A stretch of 13,881 bases of DNA from Porticoccaceae bacterium (GTDB taxonomy: Bacteria > Pseudomonadota > Gammaproteobacteria > Pseudomonadales > Porticoccaceae). A program made the position numbers and the translations under genes. The notes beneath the pieces were generated by a model. That model saw nothing but the letters and a program-made list of their open reading frames with translations, made no database searches and was not told the DNA's origin. Shown here piece by piece: positions 6,984-13,881 of this stretch. The stretch lies in contig JAUUYV010000007.1 in NCBI GenBank assembly GCA_030590275.1, positions 1-13,881 on the forward strand, read 5' to 3'. Each line of letters opens with the position of its first letter. Within the stretch, counting starts at the first letter, position 1.

Positions 6984-7021
6984 AAAAAGTTCGCTGTACT
7001 ACTATATTTTGTTGTACAGCG
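6983..7021 (-). terminator. Terminator-like hairpin over the ispE stop codon, abutting tRNA-Gln
   Basis: On the minus strand CGCTGTAC (7014-7021) pairs perfectly with GTACAGCG (6992-6999). An A.A mismatch and two more pairs (AC/GT) close an 8-nt loop, AAAATATA. The ispE stop TAG (7002-7004) lies in this structure. Downstream comes AAC and then six T (6983-6988), the last T being base 1 of tRNA-Gln. It could terminate part of the ispE transcript, act as an attenuator, or guide 5' processing of the tRNA. The same stretch includes TATAGT (7001-7006), a possible -10 for tRNA-Gln, but no fitting -35 is visible. Confidence 0.45.
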
Positions 7022-7916
7022 GGGAAACATTAACGCCTTTGGCGGCAAATCCAAACCAGGGTTCGGGTATGTCGGCCAACACTTTGCGACATTCGTCGCG
7101 GCTTTCAAAGCAGGCAAATACACAGGCACCAGTCCCTGTCATTCGGGCTGGTGCATACTGACTAAGCCATTTGCGAGCTTTAGCGACTTCTGGGAAGAGT
7201 AGTTCAGTTACGGCCTGACAGTTGTTGGCCGTGCCCTTACCCAGCATGTCCCCACTAAAAAAGGCGCGTATTGTGATCGGGAGAGTGTTCCTTGTCAATT
7301 CCGGATGCTGGAAAATAGCGGTGGTCGATACTTCGCAATTGGGTCTGACAATGACATACCACTGTGGTGGCAATTCGAGTGCAGTTAACTGATCGCCAAT
7401 GCCTTCGGCCCAGGCACTGCGCCCACGCACAAAGACGGGTACATCCGCGCCCAGGTTTACACCTAGTTGGCAGAGTTTATCGATAGAAAAGCCTAGTTGC
7501 CAAAATTGGTTGAGTCCCACCAGCGTGGTGGCAGCATCGCTGCTACCGCCACCCAGGCCACCACCAATGGGTAGGCGTTTATGTAGTTCGATAGAGATGC
7601 CAGGTCTATCGCTAAAGTCAAAATTGGCGTAATCCAGTAAGATTTTGGCAGCTCGATAGACCAGATTCTCTTCTAGTGGCATAGCGGTGATAGCTTCGGC
7701 GAATTTTTGCTTTGTTGATGAAGAACCAGAGTCGAATTCATCTGTTACCGAGATATTGATCTCACCAGCGCTGGCCTCGGTAAAGTGGATTTGGTCGCCG
7801 AAGTCCAGTAATTGAAAGACCGTTTGCAGCTTATGGTAGCCATCAGGCTGTCTTTCGGTGATGTGCAAAAAAAGATTAAGCTTGGCAGGTGCGACCAAAG
7901 TTAATATTTTAGTCAT
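7002..7916 (-). CDS. ispE: 4-(cytidine 5'-diphospho)-2-C-methyl-D-erythritol kinase
   Basis: This GHMP-family kinase performs the ATP-dependent phosphorylation step of the MEP pathway for isoprenoid precursors. PAKLN (10-14) contains Lys12, equivalent to E. coli Lys10. LPIGGGLGGGSSDAATTL (115-132) is the glycine-rich ATP loop. LGADVPVFV (155-163) contains Asp158, equivalent to the catalytic Asp141. GTGACVFACF (261-270) is the C-terminal GHMP motif. The length is 304 residues against 283 in E. coli, partly because of an extra hydrophilic stretch rich in Ser, Glu and Lys around 58-82. lolB ends 17 nt upstream, so the two are probably cotranscribed. The ribosome-binding site is poor (only GGA about 9 nt before ATG), which fits translation helped by lolB read-through. 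Confidence 0.96.
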   Translation of the reverse strand: MTKILTLVAPAKLNLFLHITERQPDGYHKLQTVFQLLDFGDQIHFTEASAGEINISVTDEFDSGSSSTKQKFAEAITAMPLEENLVYRAAKILLDYANFDFSDRPGISIELHKRLPIGGGLGGGSSDAATTLVGLNQFWQLGFSIDKLCQLGVNLGADVPVFVRGRSAWAEGIGDQLTALELPPQWYVIVRPNCEVSTTAIFQHPELTRNTLPITIRAFFSGDMLGKGTANNCQAVTELLFPEVAKARKWLSQYAPARMTGTGACVFACFESRDECRKVLADIPEPWFGFAAKGVNVSPLYNKI

Positions 7917-7933
7917 GGTCAGGATCCAGAGGC

Positions 7934-8575
7934 CTAAGTCTTATCAGACACAGGGCGGCCTGTTTTATCGCTAACATCTGTTCCTACCATCCATTCTTTG
8001 ATGAGTAACTTGATCTGCAGGTTTCCAGAGGATGCTTCAATTTTACCGGGCAAGGGGCCGACCACAGTATTGCGATAGCCAGTGAACGAGAGCACCCATC
8101 CCTCCTGCTCCAGATGTGAAAGCAATCCCTGTGGGTTGGTGGTAATGGAGCTGGTGTGCATTTTCGGGCTAGGTAGGCCGCGCACCCAGTAGCGCAGCTG
8201 TTCAACAGGTAGTTGCCAACCAAAAAGATGCTGGGTCAATTCTGCTGCTGATGCAGCATGTAAATCTGTTTTGCCTGCCTGCCGGAGTATCGCGCCGCTG
8301 GCTGAGCTGCTCACCTGTGCGGCTCCAGCCCCAAACGGCCCGCTGATATGGGCTTTTCCGTATTCGCCAACCTGCTCCCAGTCGAGCCAGGCAGAGCCCT
8401 TGCCAGTGGGCGTCACGTAACCCAGCTTGCTGCGAATACGCCAGTGATTGAGGCTGGTGATGCTTGTTTTGTGCTGATTCCAGATTACGGTTTTTGGTGA
8501 GGAGCTAAGACAACCGCCTAATAGTGCCACAGCTAGAACCAGGCACGAGATCAGTACCCGCCCAGGTACCCTCAT
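7934..8575 (-). CDS. lolB: Outer-membrane lipoprotein insertion factor LolB
   Basis: LolB receives lipoproteins from the periplasmic carrier LolA and inserts them into the outer membrane; it is itself a lipoprotein. From the ATG at 8575 it has 213 residues, with a hydrophobic signal and lipobox LGGC (Cys22). The body shows NHWRIRSKLGY (43-53), GSAWLDWEQVGE (60-71), LPVEQLRYWVRGLP (122-135) and a terminal LQIKLLIKEWMV (186-197). By comparison with E. coli NPLGST, the essential protruding-loop Leu68 corresponds to Phe81 here (GPFGAG). The last 16 residues extend past the usual end and repeat VSDKT. The ATG overlaps the upstream TPR stop as TGATG, indicating translational coupling; the TTG one codon earlier is a less likely start. 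Confidence 0.9.
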   Translation of the reverse strand: MRVPGRVLISCLVLAVALLGGCLSSSPKTVIWNQHKTSITSLNHWRIRSKLGYVTPTGKGSAWLDWEQVGEYGKAHISGPFGAGAAQVSSSASGAILRQAGKTDLHAASAAELTQHLFGWQLPVEQLRYWVRGLPSPKMHTSSITTNPQGLLSHLEQEGWVLSFTGYRNTVVGPLPGKIEASSGNLQIKLLIKEWMVGTDVSDKTGRPVSDKT

Positions 8576-10326
8576 CAATCGAAATCGACTTCCAGTCGCT
8601 GAATAGTTTCTAGCAAAACCGGGTGGGCAGGGGACTCCTTCAGGGCTTTCGCCAGGATAGAGCGAGCTTCTTCGAGTTCACCGCTTACCCAAAGCACCTC
8701 TCCCAAATGTGCCGATATTTCGGGATCGGGCAGGGTGTCTGCTGCCCGACGGAGGTGGGTCAAGGCCTCTATGTGCTGGCCTTGCCGATACAGCACCCAA
8801 CCCAGGCTATCGATAGCTGCGGGGTCGTCCGGCGTATACGACAGTGCTTTTTCGATCAGTTCCTGGGCCTCCTGGAAACGGGTGGTGTGATTAGCCAGGG
8901 AATAGCCCAGCGCATTCAGAGCGGCCGAGTTATCGCTGTCTTGTTCCAGGACCTGACGCAGGTCATTTTCCACGGCTTCAATGTTGACCAGTTTTTCGCT
9001 AGCGAGAGAGCGGGAATACAATAGATCGATATGTTTAGGGTGCTTGCTGAGAGCTTCGGACAGCAGTAGGTGGGCTTCCCCGTAGAGGTGTTCTTGCATT
9101 AGTAATTCAGATTCAATCAGGTAACTATTGATGGCCAAAGTGGGGCTTTTTGTGCGTATTTGCTGCAGGTAATGACGCGCGTCATTTAGATTGCCCTGTT
9201 TCGTTAACAATTGGGCTATTTGTGCAGTAGCGGCAAGTATCTTCTGACCCCGTACCTTTCGGTAATAGTCCAGGGCTTCATCGCTTTCCCCAGCTTCTTC
9301 GGCAAGCACTCCGAGTCGGAGCAAGGCATCGTCAGGGTGCGATGTTCCCGTGGTTAGATCCTTGAACAAGGAGATGGCGGCTTCGGTCTGGCCTGTCTCC
9401 TGGTAGGCCAGCGCCAGTCCAAACTTTAAGCTTTCATTCTCGGGGTAGTCTTTATTCAGGGATTTAAGCTTGGTTTCGGTAGCCTGGATATCCCGAGTGG
9501 AGAAGATCAACTGTACGTAGAGTTGGCTAATGGTCTCGCTGCTCGGGTTGTTTTCCAGTGCTGACTCTAGGACATCAAAGGCCTCGTCCTGGCGTCCACT
9601 TAGGCTGAGTAAGCGGGTTTGCATGACCTGGAGGGTTTCATTGTCAGGTTCCAATGAGGCTACTTTGCGACACTGTTTCAGGGCCTCGGGTATATCCGAG
9701 GTTTGCCAAAGTAAAATGGTATAACCGAACAGGAGATCCGCGTTATCTGGATAGATCCCGGCTAGTTCTCGGTAATTAGCTAGCAGTTCGCTACGTTGTT
9801 CTTCAGGCAGGCGAACCGAGCCAGGTAGTTTTCTTATGGCTTCTCCTTTATTTTGTTCTAATAGAAAACGGGCTTGAATAAAAGCTTCATCTACTTCGTT
9901 TCGTACAATGTGGGAAAAGACTGCAAGTTCACGGGCATCAAGATCCTTAGGGTCTAATTCTATCCACAGGGCGGTCATTTCTGCTAGAGAGTCTGAATCT
10001 TCCGTATAGCGGGCTATGCGTGCAGAGCGAGCCACGACGTTAATGTCCCGGGTTTGGCGGGCTTCGCGGATGTAAAACTCCAGCGAAAGATCGAACTGAC
10101 CGCGCACACCGTAAAGTTCTGCTGTTAGTAGTGAGTAAAGGGTTTGTGTCGGAAACGAGCGCACGGGATAATGGCGCTCGTCCGCGCTTTCAGGCTTGAC
10201 ACCAGTTTTGGCATTGTCGCCGGAAGGGCTGGAAGAATCATGACGAACGGAAGCCCCCGGCAGACTAGCGCAGGAGGAAGTCAGTACAATAGTAATGGCG
10301 ATGAATAGGTATAACAGCCGATGCAC
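8575..10326 (-). CDS. TPR-repeat lipoprotein (PA4667-like)
   Basis: A 583-residue protein beginning with a 16-18 residue hydrophobic signal and LTSSC (Cys19), so a lipoprotein anchor is likely, though the lipobox is not canonical. Residues about 58-583 are almost entirely helical TPR-type repeats; clear units occur near 296-324, 333-360, 465-497, 502-530 and 536-566 (for example NALGYSLANHTTRFQEAQEL and SLGWVLYRQGQHIEALTHLR). It should be a periplasm-facing scaffold for protein-protein contacts. The gene order TPR-lolB-ispE is the one I recall for Pseudomonas PA4667-PA4669, suggesting a role near lipoprotein or envelope assembly, but this is inference. The start codon is GTG, supported by GAGGA about 8 nt upstream. 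It diverges from hemA and ends overlapping lolB by one base. Confidence 0.85.
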   Translation of the reverse strand: MHRLLYLFIAITIVLTSSCASLPGASVRHDSSSPSGDNAKTGVKPESADERHYPVRSFPTQTLYSLLTAELYGVRGQFDLSLEFYIREARQTRDINVVARSARIARYTEDSDSLAEMTALWIELDPKDLDARELAVFSHIVRNEVDEAFIQARFLLEQNKGEAIRKLPGSVRLPEEQRSELLANYRELAGIYPDNADLLFGYTILLWQTSDIPEALKQCRKVASLEPDNETLQVMQTRLLSLSGRQDEAFDVLESALENNPSSETISQLYVQLIFSTRDIQATETKLKSLNKDYPENESLKFGLALAYQETGQTEAAISLFKDLTTGTSHPDDALLRLGVLAEEAGESDEALDYYRKVRGQKILAATAQIAQLLTKQGNLNDARHYLQQIRTKSPTLAINSYLIESELLMQEHLYGEAHLLLSEALSKHPKHIDLLYSRSLASEKLVNIEAVENDLRQVLEQDSDNSAALNALGYSLANHTTRFQEAQELIEKALSYTPDDPAAIDSLGWVLYRQGQHIEALTHLRRAADTLPDPEISAHLGEVLWVSGELEEARSILAKALKESPAHPVLLETIQRLEVDFD

Positions 10327-10346
10327 GGGAATATCCTCGTCTATCT

Positions 10347-10376
10347 AGTATATTGTAGCAAGAATCTCTTCGACAA
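10347..10376 (-). promoter_or_regulatory. Candidate sigma-70 promoter for the TPR-lolB-ispE operon
   Basis: On the minus strand TTGTCG (10371-10376, 4 of 6 matches) and TATACT (10347-10352, 5 of 6 matches) are separated by 18 nt. Transcription would start near 10340, about 14 nt before the GTG start at 10326, with GAGGA between them. The -10 is good, while the -35 and spacing are only fair. Confidence 0.4.
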
Positions 10377-10379
10377 TAT

Positions 10380-10421
10380 TGGCCCCCTAAAGGTTTCAGT
10401 TATCGCCACTATTGAGGGCCA
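10380..10421. repeat. Inverted repeat in the TPR/hemA divergent region
   Basis: TGGCCC (10380-10385) and GGGCCA (10416-10421) are perfect complements separated by 30 nt. The right arm overlaps GAGGG (10414-10418), the only purine-rich sequence upstream of hemA. It could be an operator half-site pair or a 5'-leader stem. I found no convincing sigma-70 pair for hemA in this gap. Confidence 0.3.
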
Positions 10422-10439
10422 CCGATTCAGCATGTGTTT

Positions 10440-11774
10440 ATGAATCTCTGTGTTTTTGGAATAAATCACAAAACCGCACCCGTGGAAATACGCGAGCGGG
10501 TGGCGTTTGCCCCGGAAACGGTAAGCGATGCTCTGAACCACCTGTTAGTTGACCTTTCTCTGCGGGAAGCCGCCATTCTTTCTACCTGTAATCGCACCGA
10601 AGTGTATCTGTACGGTGAGGTAAGCAAAGCGGCGCTCGCCCAATGGGTAGGGGCGTTTCACAGCGTGGATGGTGATCAACTCTCTGCTTGTTGCTACCAG
10701 TTGAGTGGCGTTGATGCTCTGCGCCACATGATGAAGGTAGCTAGCGGTCTTGACTCGATGGTATTAGGGGAGCCACAGATACTGGGTCAAATTAAGTCAG
10801 CTTTTGTCGTAGCCCGGGATGCTGGATCGATATCTACGGGACTCGACCATGCCTTTCGGCAGGTGTTTACTGCCGCTAAGCGGATTCGCACAGAAACTGC
10901 AATTGGTCGTAATCCAGTATCAGTTGCGTTTGCGGCTGTGGGTTTGTCCCGCCAGATCTTTGCCGATCTTGGGAAGGTACATGCTTTATTGATCGGTGCC
11001 GGAGAAACCGTTGAGCTGGTGGCTCGCCACCTGCTTGAAAATGAAATCGCGGGTATGACCTTTGCGAATAGAACTCTGAGCCGAGCTGAGGAATTGGCAG
11101 AATCATACGGCGCCGATGCCATATTGTTATCGGATATTCCCGAACAGTTGCATCGTGCGGATATGGTGATTTCTTCTACGGCCAGCCAATTGCCCATTCT
11201 TGGTAAGGGGGCGGTGGAGTCTGCCTTGAAGCAGCGTAAACGGCGACCCATATTAATGGTGGACCTTGCTGTGCCCAGGGACATCGAACCTGAAGTTGCC
11301 AAACTCGATGACATCTATTTGTATACCGTCGATGATTTGCAGGAAGTTATCGACGAAAACCGACGCTTTCGGGAGGATGAAGCGAACAAAGCAGAAGTCA
11401 TTATTACCGAAGAGGTAGAGCGTTGGAGTCAGCACTTGCGAGTGCGTGGTGCAAGCGGCACTATCCGCGCTTTTCGAGACGGTGCAAGCATGTTGCGTGA
11501 TGTCGAGCTCGATAAGGCGCTAGGTGCGCTCGCTCAGGGTCGGTCTCCGGAAACCGTATTGCGGCAATTAGCCCACGGTCTCACCAATAAATTACTACAT
11601 GCCCCCACGTCTCGCCTCAAACAAGCCAGTGCAGGTGATCGGGAAGAGCAGTTACGTTGGGTTCACGAGTTATTTGGTCTTGATCCCGAGTTAGATGATG
11701 ACTTTGACGAGGGTTTGTCGAGTCTGATCGAAAATAAGCTGGTTGATAACGAACCGGATTTGGAGAAGCCATGA
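10440..11774 (+). CDS. hemA: Glutamyl-tRNA reductase
   Basis: This NADPH-dependent enzyme reduces glutamyl-tRNA to glutamate-1-semialdehyde, the first committed step of C5-route tetrapyrrole (heme) synthesis. From ATG 10440 the protein has 444 residues. [17 protein letters not shown] is at 7-23. STCNRTE (48-54) places the catalytic cysteine at Cys50, exactly the E. coli number, which supports this start over the GTG two codons upstream (10434). [19 protein letters not shown] (101-119) is the substrate region. [10 protein letters not shown] (183-192) is the Rossmann loop. [13 protein letters not shown] (272-284) and a C-terminal dimerisation domain (about 315-415) follow. No good Shine-Dalgarno sequence precedes the ATG. 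The stop overlaps the prfA start by ATGA. Confidence 0.96.
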   Translation: MNLCVFGINHKTAPVEIRERVAFAPETVSDALNHLLVDLSLREAAILSTCNRTEVYLYGEVSKAALAQWVGAFHSVDGDQLSACCYQLSGVDALRHMMKVASGLDSMVLGEPQILGQIKSAFVVARDAGSISTGLDHAFRQVFTAAKRIRTETAIGRNPVSVAFAAVGLSRQIFADLGKVHALLIGAGETVELVARHLLENEIAGMTFANRTLSRAEELAESYGADAILLSDIPEQLHRADMVISSTASQLPILGKGAVESALKQRKRRPILMVDLAVPRDIEPEVAKLDDIYLYTVDDLQEVIDENRRFREDEANKAEVIITEEVERWSQHLRVRGASGTIRAFRDGASMLRDVELDKALGALAQGRSPETVLRQLAHGLTNKLLHAPTSRLKQASAGDREEQLRWVHELFGLDPELDDDFDEGLSSLIENKLVDNEPDLEKP

Positions 11775-12853
11775 AACAATCCTTGCTCACCAAGCTGGAT
11801 TATCTTACCGAGCGCCACGAAGAACTGGGTCACCTGCTTAGTGACGCCGAGGTGATTGCTGATCAGGATCGTTTTCGTGGGTTTTCTCGTGAGTATGCTG
11901 AGCTTGAACCCGTGGTTAAAACCTATGGGCAATACCTCCAGGTCAGTGAAGATTTAAAACACGCCCGATCTCTGCTGAAAGATGCGGACCCCGAAATGCG
12001 GGAGTTGGCTCAGGAAGAGTTGAAAAGCGGAGAAGAAAGTCGCGAAACCTTTGAAAGTGAACTCCAGGTTTTGTTATTACCGAAAGACCCTAATGACAGC
12101 TCCAATGTGTTTTTGGAGATTCGGGCTGGCACCGGTGGTGACGAAGCCGCCATTTTTTCCGGCGACCTGTTTCGTATGTATCTGCGTTATGCAGAGTCTC
12201 GGGGTTGGAAGGTAGAAATTATCAGCGAGCGCCTGGGCGATCATGGTGGCTACAAAGAAATTATTACGCGCATTGTTGGCAAGGGCGCGTATTCGCAGCT
12301 CAAATTTGAATCCGGTGCGCATCGGGTGCAGCGGGTACCGGAAACCGAATCTCAGGGGCGGGTGCACACCTCGGCCTGTACTGTTGCCATCATGCCGGAA
12401 GTCGATGCAGTCAAGGGCGTGGAGGTTAATAAGGGCGATTTGAGAGTTGATACCTTCCGGGCTTCCGGTGCTGGTGGTCAGCACGTCAATAAAACTGACT
12501 CTGCGATTAGACTTACCCACCTTCCCACCGGCATCGTGGTGGAATGCCAGGATGAGCGCTCGCAACATAAAAACAAAGCTAAGGCGATGGCATTGTTACA
12601 GGCGCGAATACTCTCGGGTATGCAGGATAAGCAATCTCAGGAGCAGTCGGAATTACGCCGTAGTCTGGTTGGTAGCGGAGATCGCTCTGAGCGAATTCGC
12701 ACCTATAATTTCCCTCAGGGTCGGGTGACCGACCACCGTATCAATCTCACCCTTTATAAACTCGATGACGTCATGCAGGGTCAGGTCGATGAGATCATTC
12801 AACCACTGGTTCACGAATATCAAACCGAGCAACTAGCGGCCCTGTCGGAGTGA
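11771..12853 (+). CDS. prfA: Peptide chain release factor 1
   Basis: RF1 recognises UAA and UAG and triggers release of the finished protein. The 360 residues show the helical domain 1 (1-100), [14 protein letters not shown] (116-129), the stop-codon-reading PxT motif as Pro190-Glu191-Thr192 (an accepted RF1 form), [12 protein letters not shown] (199-210) and the catalytic GGQ at 235-237. Gln237 is the residue methylated by the downstream Prm[11 protein letters not shown] (264-273) and [12 protein letters not shown] (312-323) are also standard. No programmed frameshift is present; that feature belongs to prfB. The ATGA overlap with hemA implies coupled translation. Confidence 0.97.
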   Translation: MKQSLLTKLDYLTERHEELGHLLSDAEVIADQDRFRGFSREYAELEPVVKTYGQYLQVSEDLKHARSLLKDADPEMRELAQEELKSGEESRETFESELQVLLLPKDPNDSSNVFLEIRAGTGGDEAAIFSGDLFRMYLRYAESRGWKVEIISERLGDHGGYKEIITRIVGKGAYSQLKFESGAHRVQRVPETESQGRVHTSACTVAIMPEVDAVKGVEVNKGDLRVDTFRASGAGGQHVNKTDSAIRLTHLPTGIVVECQDERSQHKNKAKAMALLQARILSGMQDKQSQEQSELRRSLVGSGDRSERIRTYNFPQGRVTDHRINLTLYKLDDVMQGQVDEIIQPLVHEYQTEQLAALSE

Positions 12854-12893
12854 AGTGCTCGATGAATCAGCCCAGGTCAGTACGCCTGCCATT

Positions 12894-13772
12894 ATGCACA
12901 CCATTGCCGATCTGCTAACACGGGCACAGGTGTTGGAGCCAGTCAGCGACACGCCCCGTCTCGATATAGAAGTCCTGCTGTGCCATGTCCTGGACAAAGC
13001 CCGCAGTTATCTTTATGCCTGGCCAGAGCACCAGCTACAAGCACAACAGCTCGCAAAGTTTGAGTCTCTATTAAACCGCCGTGTTGGGGGAGAACCTATA
13101 GCCTACCTGACGGGGGAAAAAGAATTTTGGTCTTTGTCTCTGGCAGTCAACGCCACTACCTTGATTCCTCGTCCTGAAACTGAATTGCTGGTGGAAACCG
13201 CCCTTAAAGTAACTAATCAAACCGATGCTGATCACAAGGTTCGAGTGCTTGATCTAGGTACTGGCACTGGAGCCATCGCTCTGGCACTTGCCTCTGAGCG
13301 GCCACATTGGCAAATATTGGCGGTAGACAACTTGCCGGAAGCCGTAGCTTTAGCGGAAAGTAATCGTGCTCGTCTGGGTTTTGAGCATGTGCGCGTGAGT
13401 CAAAGCGACTGGTTTTCAAATATCGACGGCGACCGAAAATTCGGTTTAATTCTCAGTAATCCACCTTATATTGCTCCCAACGACCCACATCTGGAGAAAG
13501 GGGACGTTCGTTTTGAACCGCATTCGGCACTGGTGGCGCAAGAGGCTGGATTCGCTGATATTGAAAAAATCATTACTCGGGCTGTGAGTTTCCTGGCTGA
13601 AGACGGCTGGATATTAATTGAACACGGCAGTGATCAGGGTGAAGGCGTGCGCAGTAGATTGAAAGCGCATTACAGTGATGTGGTTACCTGGTGCGATATG
13701 GCCGGGCTTGAGCGAGTGAGTGGTGGGAGCTATCGCTGTGAGAGTAAAATAAAACCTGCTGGTAAGATCTAA
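12894..13772 (+). CDS. prmC: Release factor glutamine N5-methyltransferase
   Basis: PrmC uses S-adenosylmethionine to methylate the glutamine of the release-factor GGQ motif. From ATG 12894 it has 292 residues. PRLDIEVLLCHVL (22-34), GEPIAYLTGEKEFW (66-79) and LIPRPETE (90-97) mark the N-terminal release-factor-binding part. DLGTGTGAIALALASERP (120-137) is the SAM-binding loop. NPPY (189-192) is the catalytic motif that holds the glutamine. GDVRFEP (203-209) is family-typical. Start choice: the ATG aligns with the Pseudomonas N-terminus but has no clear ribosome-binding site, while a GTG at 12855, one base after the prfA stop, has GGAG four nt upstream and would add 13 residues. The gene closes the hemA-prfA-prmC operon beside its substrate gene. 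Confidence 0.9.
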   Translation: MHTIADLLTRAQVLEPVSDTPRLDIEVLLCHVLDKARSYLYAWPEHQLQAQQLAKFESLLNRRVGGEPIAYLTGEKEFWSLSLAVNATTLIPRPETELLVETALKVTNQTDADHKVRVLDLGTGTGAIALALASERPHWQILAVDNLPEAVALAESNRARLGFEHVRVSQSDWFSNIDGDRKFGLILSNPPYIAPNDPHLEKGDVRFEPHSALVAQEAGFADIEKIITRAVSFLAEDGWILIEHGSDQGEGVRSRLKAHYSDVVTWCDMAGLERVSGGSYRCESKIKPAGKI

Positions 13773-13881
13773 CATCAATTATGCTGCGTGGAAATATCCT
13801 ATAAGGATGCTCTGATAAACCTCCCGCACCTGAGATAATGCAAGAGCTTGTTTAAATTAGACGGGTTATACTTTCAGTGCA
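13773..13881. other. Post-operon sequence at the window edge
   Basis: There is no open gene and no clear terminator after the prmC TAA. A short inverted repeat ATCCT-ATA-AGGAT occupies 13796-13808. The stretch that follows (about 13805-13845) vaguely recalls the left end of an IS5-type element: a GCTCTGATAAAC-like terminus and then AGATAATG. The element, if any, would lie beyond the window. Pseudomonas has moeB after prmC, but nothing here identifies it. Confidence 0.3.

Noticed and set aside
8576..8578. TTG as the lolB start
   Set aside because: The adjacent ATG at 8575 gives the classic TGATG stop-start coupling and a normal lipoprotein signal.
10787..11314. Minus-strand open frame of 175 codons
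   Set aside because: Lies wholly antisense within hemA and shows no recognisable family.
12338..12346. RF1 recognition motif reads Pro-Glu-Thr instead of E. coli Pro-Ala-Thr
   Set aside because: PET is a normal variant in many bacterial RF1 proteins and does not suggest altered stop-codon use.
12077..12568. Minus-strand open frame of 163 codons
   Set aside because: Antisense to the conserved core of prfA, including its GGQ region.

Overview
The window is a chromosomal segment of a gammaproteobacterium, most likely from the Pseudomonas / Cellvibrionales side of the class. This rests on gene order. From recall, the series prmC-prfA-hemA | TPR lipoprotein-lolB-ispE-tRNA-Gln-prs-rplY-pth-ychF-...-tRNA-Met follows the Pseudomonas aeruginosa arrangement, and the proteins read as close relatives of the Escherichia coli and Pseudomonas versions. 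Most of the window (about 3.3-13.8 kb) is housekeeping DNA with tight spacing and little intergenic sequence. I found no CRISPR array, intact insertion sequence, toxin-antitoxin pair or defence locus.

Layout. Positions 1-493 (minus) hold the N-terminal part of an exported protein of an uncharacterised family, cut by the window edge. Positions 777-1430 (plus) encode an EntD/Sfp-like 4'-phosphopantetheinyl transferase that diverges from it. Positions 1431-1817 carry no convincing gene but contain two tiny ORFs and some possible mobile-element debris next to tRNA-Met (1818-1894, minus). A membrane-anchored PQQ-type sugar/sorbosone dehydrogenase homologue (1995-3263, minus) lies between tRNA-Met and ychF.

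From 10326 down to 3344 the minus strand reads TPR lipoprotein, lolB, ispE, tRNA-Gln, prs, rplY (ctc), pth, ychF. These genes cover outer-membrane lipoprotein insertion (LolB), isoprenoid precursor synthesis (IspE), PRPP synthesis (Prs), and translation or its quality control (bL25, Pth, YchF, tRNA-Gln). Some spacings are very short (TGATG overlap TPR/lolB, 17 nt lolB/ispE, 18 nt ispE/tRNA-Gln), which suggests cotranscription. A terminator-like hairpin at the ispE stop may separate ispE from tRNA-Gln.

From 10440 the plus strand carries hemA-prfA-prmC. HemA starts tetrapyrrole synthesis from glutamyl-tRNA, PrfA is release factor 1, and PrmC methylates the GGQ glutamine of release factors. hemA/prfA overlap by ATGA. 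The divergent 10327-10439 gap holds the control region for both directions. The last 109 bases follow prmC and contain no gene that I can identify.

Points worth a second look are small. They are an elongator tRNA-Met with a G1.U72 wobble pair, the hairpin joining the ispE stop to the 5' end of tRNA-Gln, a recombinase-like N-terminal peptide beside tRNA-Met, a three-codon ORF overlapping the hemA start, and the dehydrogenase gene apparently inserted into a conserved synteny block.
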